NCBI GenBank assembly: GCA_900548355.1
Contig: URKR01000003.1
Location: 1 to 64,000 of the forward strand
Source of the DNA: an uncultured Oscillospiraceae bacterium
Lineage (GTDB): Bacteria > Bacillota > Clostridia > Oscillospirales > Ruminococcaceae
Length of the DNA stretch: 64,000 bases
Reading direction: 5' to 3'
How positions within the stretch are numbered: the first letter of the stretch is position 1; each line of letters starts with the position of its first letter. The notes below the pieces were generated by a model. That model ran no database searches, had not been told where the DNA came from, and saw only the letters and a program-made list of their open reading frames with translations. The position numbers and the translations under genes are program-made. Of the stretch, positions 62,917-64,000 are shown piece by piece.

Positions 62917-63636
62917 ATGCTTCATACGGTATGGTTCGATTTGGATGGTACGCTGCTGCCGATGGATGAAAAGGTTTTTGCGGCCAGCTATTTCCGAACG
63001 CTGGCAGCCAAGGCCGCGCCCCTGGGCTATGAGCCCAGGGCGCTGATCGACGCCATATGGCAGGGCACGGCGGCCATGGTGAAAAATGACGGCGCCTGCA
63101 CCAATGAGGAGGCATTTTGGCGCTGCTTTGCCGGGATCTTTGGCGAGAAGGCGATGGCGCACAAGCCGGTATTTGACGATTACTACGCCCATGAATTCCA
63201 GCAGGTGCGGCAGGATTGCGGCTACAACCCCAAAGCCCTGCAGACGGTCCGGGCGCTGCAGGGCATGGGGATCCGGCTGGTGCTGGCGACCAATCCGATC
63301 TTCCCCACTGTGGCCACCGAAAGCAGGATCCGCTGGGCGGGGCTTGAGCCTTCCGATTTTGTGCTGTACACCTGCTATGAAGACGCGCGGCACGCAAAGC
63401 CCAATCCAGCCTATTATCGGGACATCCTGGAGAGGCTGGAGCTGCCGGCAGAGGGCTGCCTCATGGTGGGCAACGATGCGGCCGAGGACATGGCCGCGGC
63501 GCAGGCAGGGCTGGAGGTGTTCCTGCTGACGGACTGCCTCATCAATACGCGGCAGCAGGACATCAGCGGCTACCCCCAGGGCGGCTTTGATGAGCTGATG
63601 GCCTATATCCGCGGCCGAATGGCGGATAAAAGGTAA
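62917..63636 (+). CDS. HAD-family hydrolase (YjjG-like)
   Basis: 239 residues, HAD subfamily IA. Motif I is WFDLDGTLL (nucleophile D8), motif II is LATNP, the Lys is in HAKPNPAYY and motif IV is MVGNDAAEDM. The cap has FWRCF and FDDYYAHEF. The substrate is probably a nucleotide or sugar phosphate. The ATG at 62917 follows GGGGAGGAGAGCGA. Confidence 0.9.
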   Translation: MLHTVWFDLDGTLLPMDEKVFAASYFRTLAAKAAPLGYEPRALIDAIWQGTAAMVKNDGACTNEEAFWRCFAGIFGEKAMAHKPVFDDYYAHEFQQVRQDCGYNPKALQTVRALQGMGIRLVLATNPIFPTVATESRIRWAGLEPSDFVLYTCYEDARHAKPNPAYYRDILERLELPAEGCLMVGNDAAEDMAAAQAGLEVFLLTDCLINTRQQDISGYPQGGFDELMAYIRGRMADKR

Positions 63637-63640
63637 ATTG

Positions 63641-63686
63641 AATAAGCCTCCCTGCGCACAGATTTGTGCGCAGGGAGGCTTATTTT
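63641..63686. terminator. Bidirectional terminator
   Basis: A perfect 20-bp stem AATAAGCCTCCCTGCGCACA / TGTGCGCAGGGAGGCTTATT with loop GATT; U-rich on both sides. Confidence 0.9.
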
Positions 63687-63723
63687 AGGTTGATGCAGGC
63701 GCAAGGCCGGATTGGAGCCGGGG

Positions 63724-64000
63724 CTATGGGCCTGCTACGGGGGTGCTGGGAAGCCGGGCGATGATCTTCCCGATAAGCCCCACGCGGGCGAAGGGCGTAA
63801 TGAGATAATATCCATCGACCCAGGGCGCAATCTGCCGGGCGATATGGACTGAAACCTCTTCAGCCAGGCGGGCGCACTGCGCCTTGTCCTTATCGCGGTA
63901 CAGCTCGACAAGCTGTTCGTCCACCCGGATCCCCGCCACCTCGCTATGCAGGAAGCAGGCGTTCCTATAGCTGACGATGGGCATAATACCGCCCAGAATC
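63724..64000 (-). CDS. C-terminus of methylenetetrahydrofolate-reductase-type protein (5' end outside window)
   Basis: Ninety-one C-terminal residues are visible: ILGGIMPIVSYRNACFLHSE, then VAGIRVDEQLVELY and WVDGYYLITPFARVGLIGKI. This is the end of the MTHFR barrel as found in the fused homocysteine S-methyltransferase/MTHFR proteins of Firmicutes. The reaction would be reduction of methylene-THF and possibly methyl transfer to homocysteine. Whether the methyltransferase half is present cannot be seen here. Confidence 0.75.
   Translation of the reverse strand, partial: ILGGIMPIVSYRNACFLHSEVAGIRVDEQLVELYRDKDKAQCARLAEEVSVHIARQIAPWVDGYYLITPFARVGLIGKIIARLPSTPVAGP

Noticed and set aside
1..64000. 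tRNA, rRNA, CRISPR arrays, transposons or prophage genes
   Set aside because: No T-loop motifs in plausible cloverleaves, no regularly spaced repeats, and no transposase, integrase or phage protein was recognised.

Overview
The window reads as a chromosomal segment of a GC-rich low-GC-phylum bacterium (Firmicutes/Bacillota, class Clostridia or a close relative; the taxon is inferred). The evidence is two T-box leaders, strong Shine-Dalgarno sites (GGAGG), sigma-A promoters with TTGnnn/TATAAT spaced 17, Spo0A output-domain proteins, an archaeal/eukaryotic-type ProS, a sortase-type cell-wall protein, NiaR and CarD. No rRNA, tRNA, CRISPR array, insertion sequence or prophage gene was seen. Codon use and GC are fairly even, so most of it looks like core genome.

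Layout. 1-4755: 5' part of a very large RHS/YD-repeat protein on the minus strand, cut by the window edge and preceded by an attenuator-like hairpin. 4955-13230: plus-strand run of gluQ, a gamma-glutamyltransferase homologue, a MATE exporter, endonuclease IV, a two-component pair and a glycerophosphodiesterase. 13322-15195: minus-strand pair, PHP phosphoesterase and URO-D-family protein, coupled by an ATGA overlap. 15315-17146: proS with its T-box. 17194-20110: enolase-superfamily dehydratase plus SDR dehydrogenase, divergent from an AraC regulator, probably one sugar-acid catabolic locus. 20333-23736: RdgB-like pyrophosphatase, two stand-alone Spo0A-output-like proteins flanking a secreted PPIase lipoprotein, and CarD. 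23989-28575: metallophosphoesterase with a probable CTG start, alcohol dehydrogenase, murG, niaR and a membrane transporter preceded by two identical palindromic operators. 28653-38829: XRE-cupin regulator, large sortase-anchored beta-helix protein, serS with its T-box, a beta-helix lipoprotein, and a zinc-ribbon/membrane-anchored clostripain-like protein. 38155-46473: tandem duplicated HAD phosphatases, lysA, CDF metal exporter, glpK and a GH38 alpha-mannosidase. 46534-55773: secreted transglutaminase, MazG-like, SIS protein, azlCD, an APH-type kinase, GNAT plus DUF2087 regulator, and peptidase T with a PIG-L deacetylase. 55961-60707: kdp potassium-pump operon with two tiny membrane-peptide genes at its head. 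60771-64000: LacI regulator, DegV, a HAD hydrolase, and the C-terminus of a methylenetetrahydrofolate-reductase-type protein.

Working together. The clearest regulatory circuits are: NiaR acting on the adjacent transporter through two GGGTGACAAGACACCC sites; uncharged tRNA(Pro) and tRNA(Ser) controlling proS and serS; the AraC protein probably controlling the divergent sugar-acid genes; and the LacI protein probably controlling itself through an AAAACGTTTT palindrome. The least explained parts are the receiver-less Spo0A-output pair around the extracytoplasmic foldase, the clostripain-like membrane protein, and the attenuated RHS gene.
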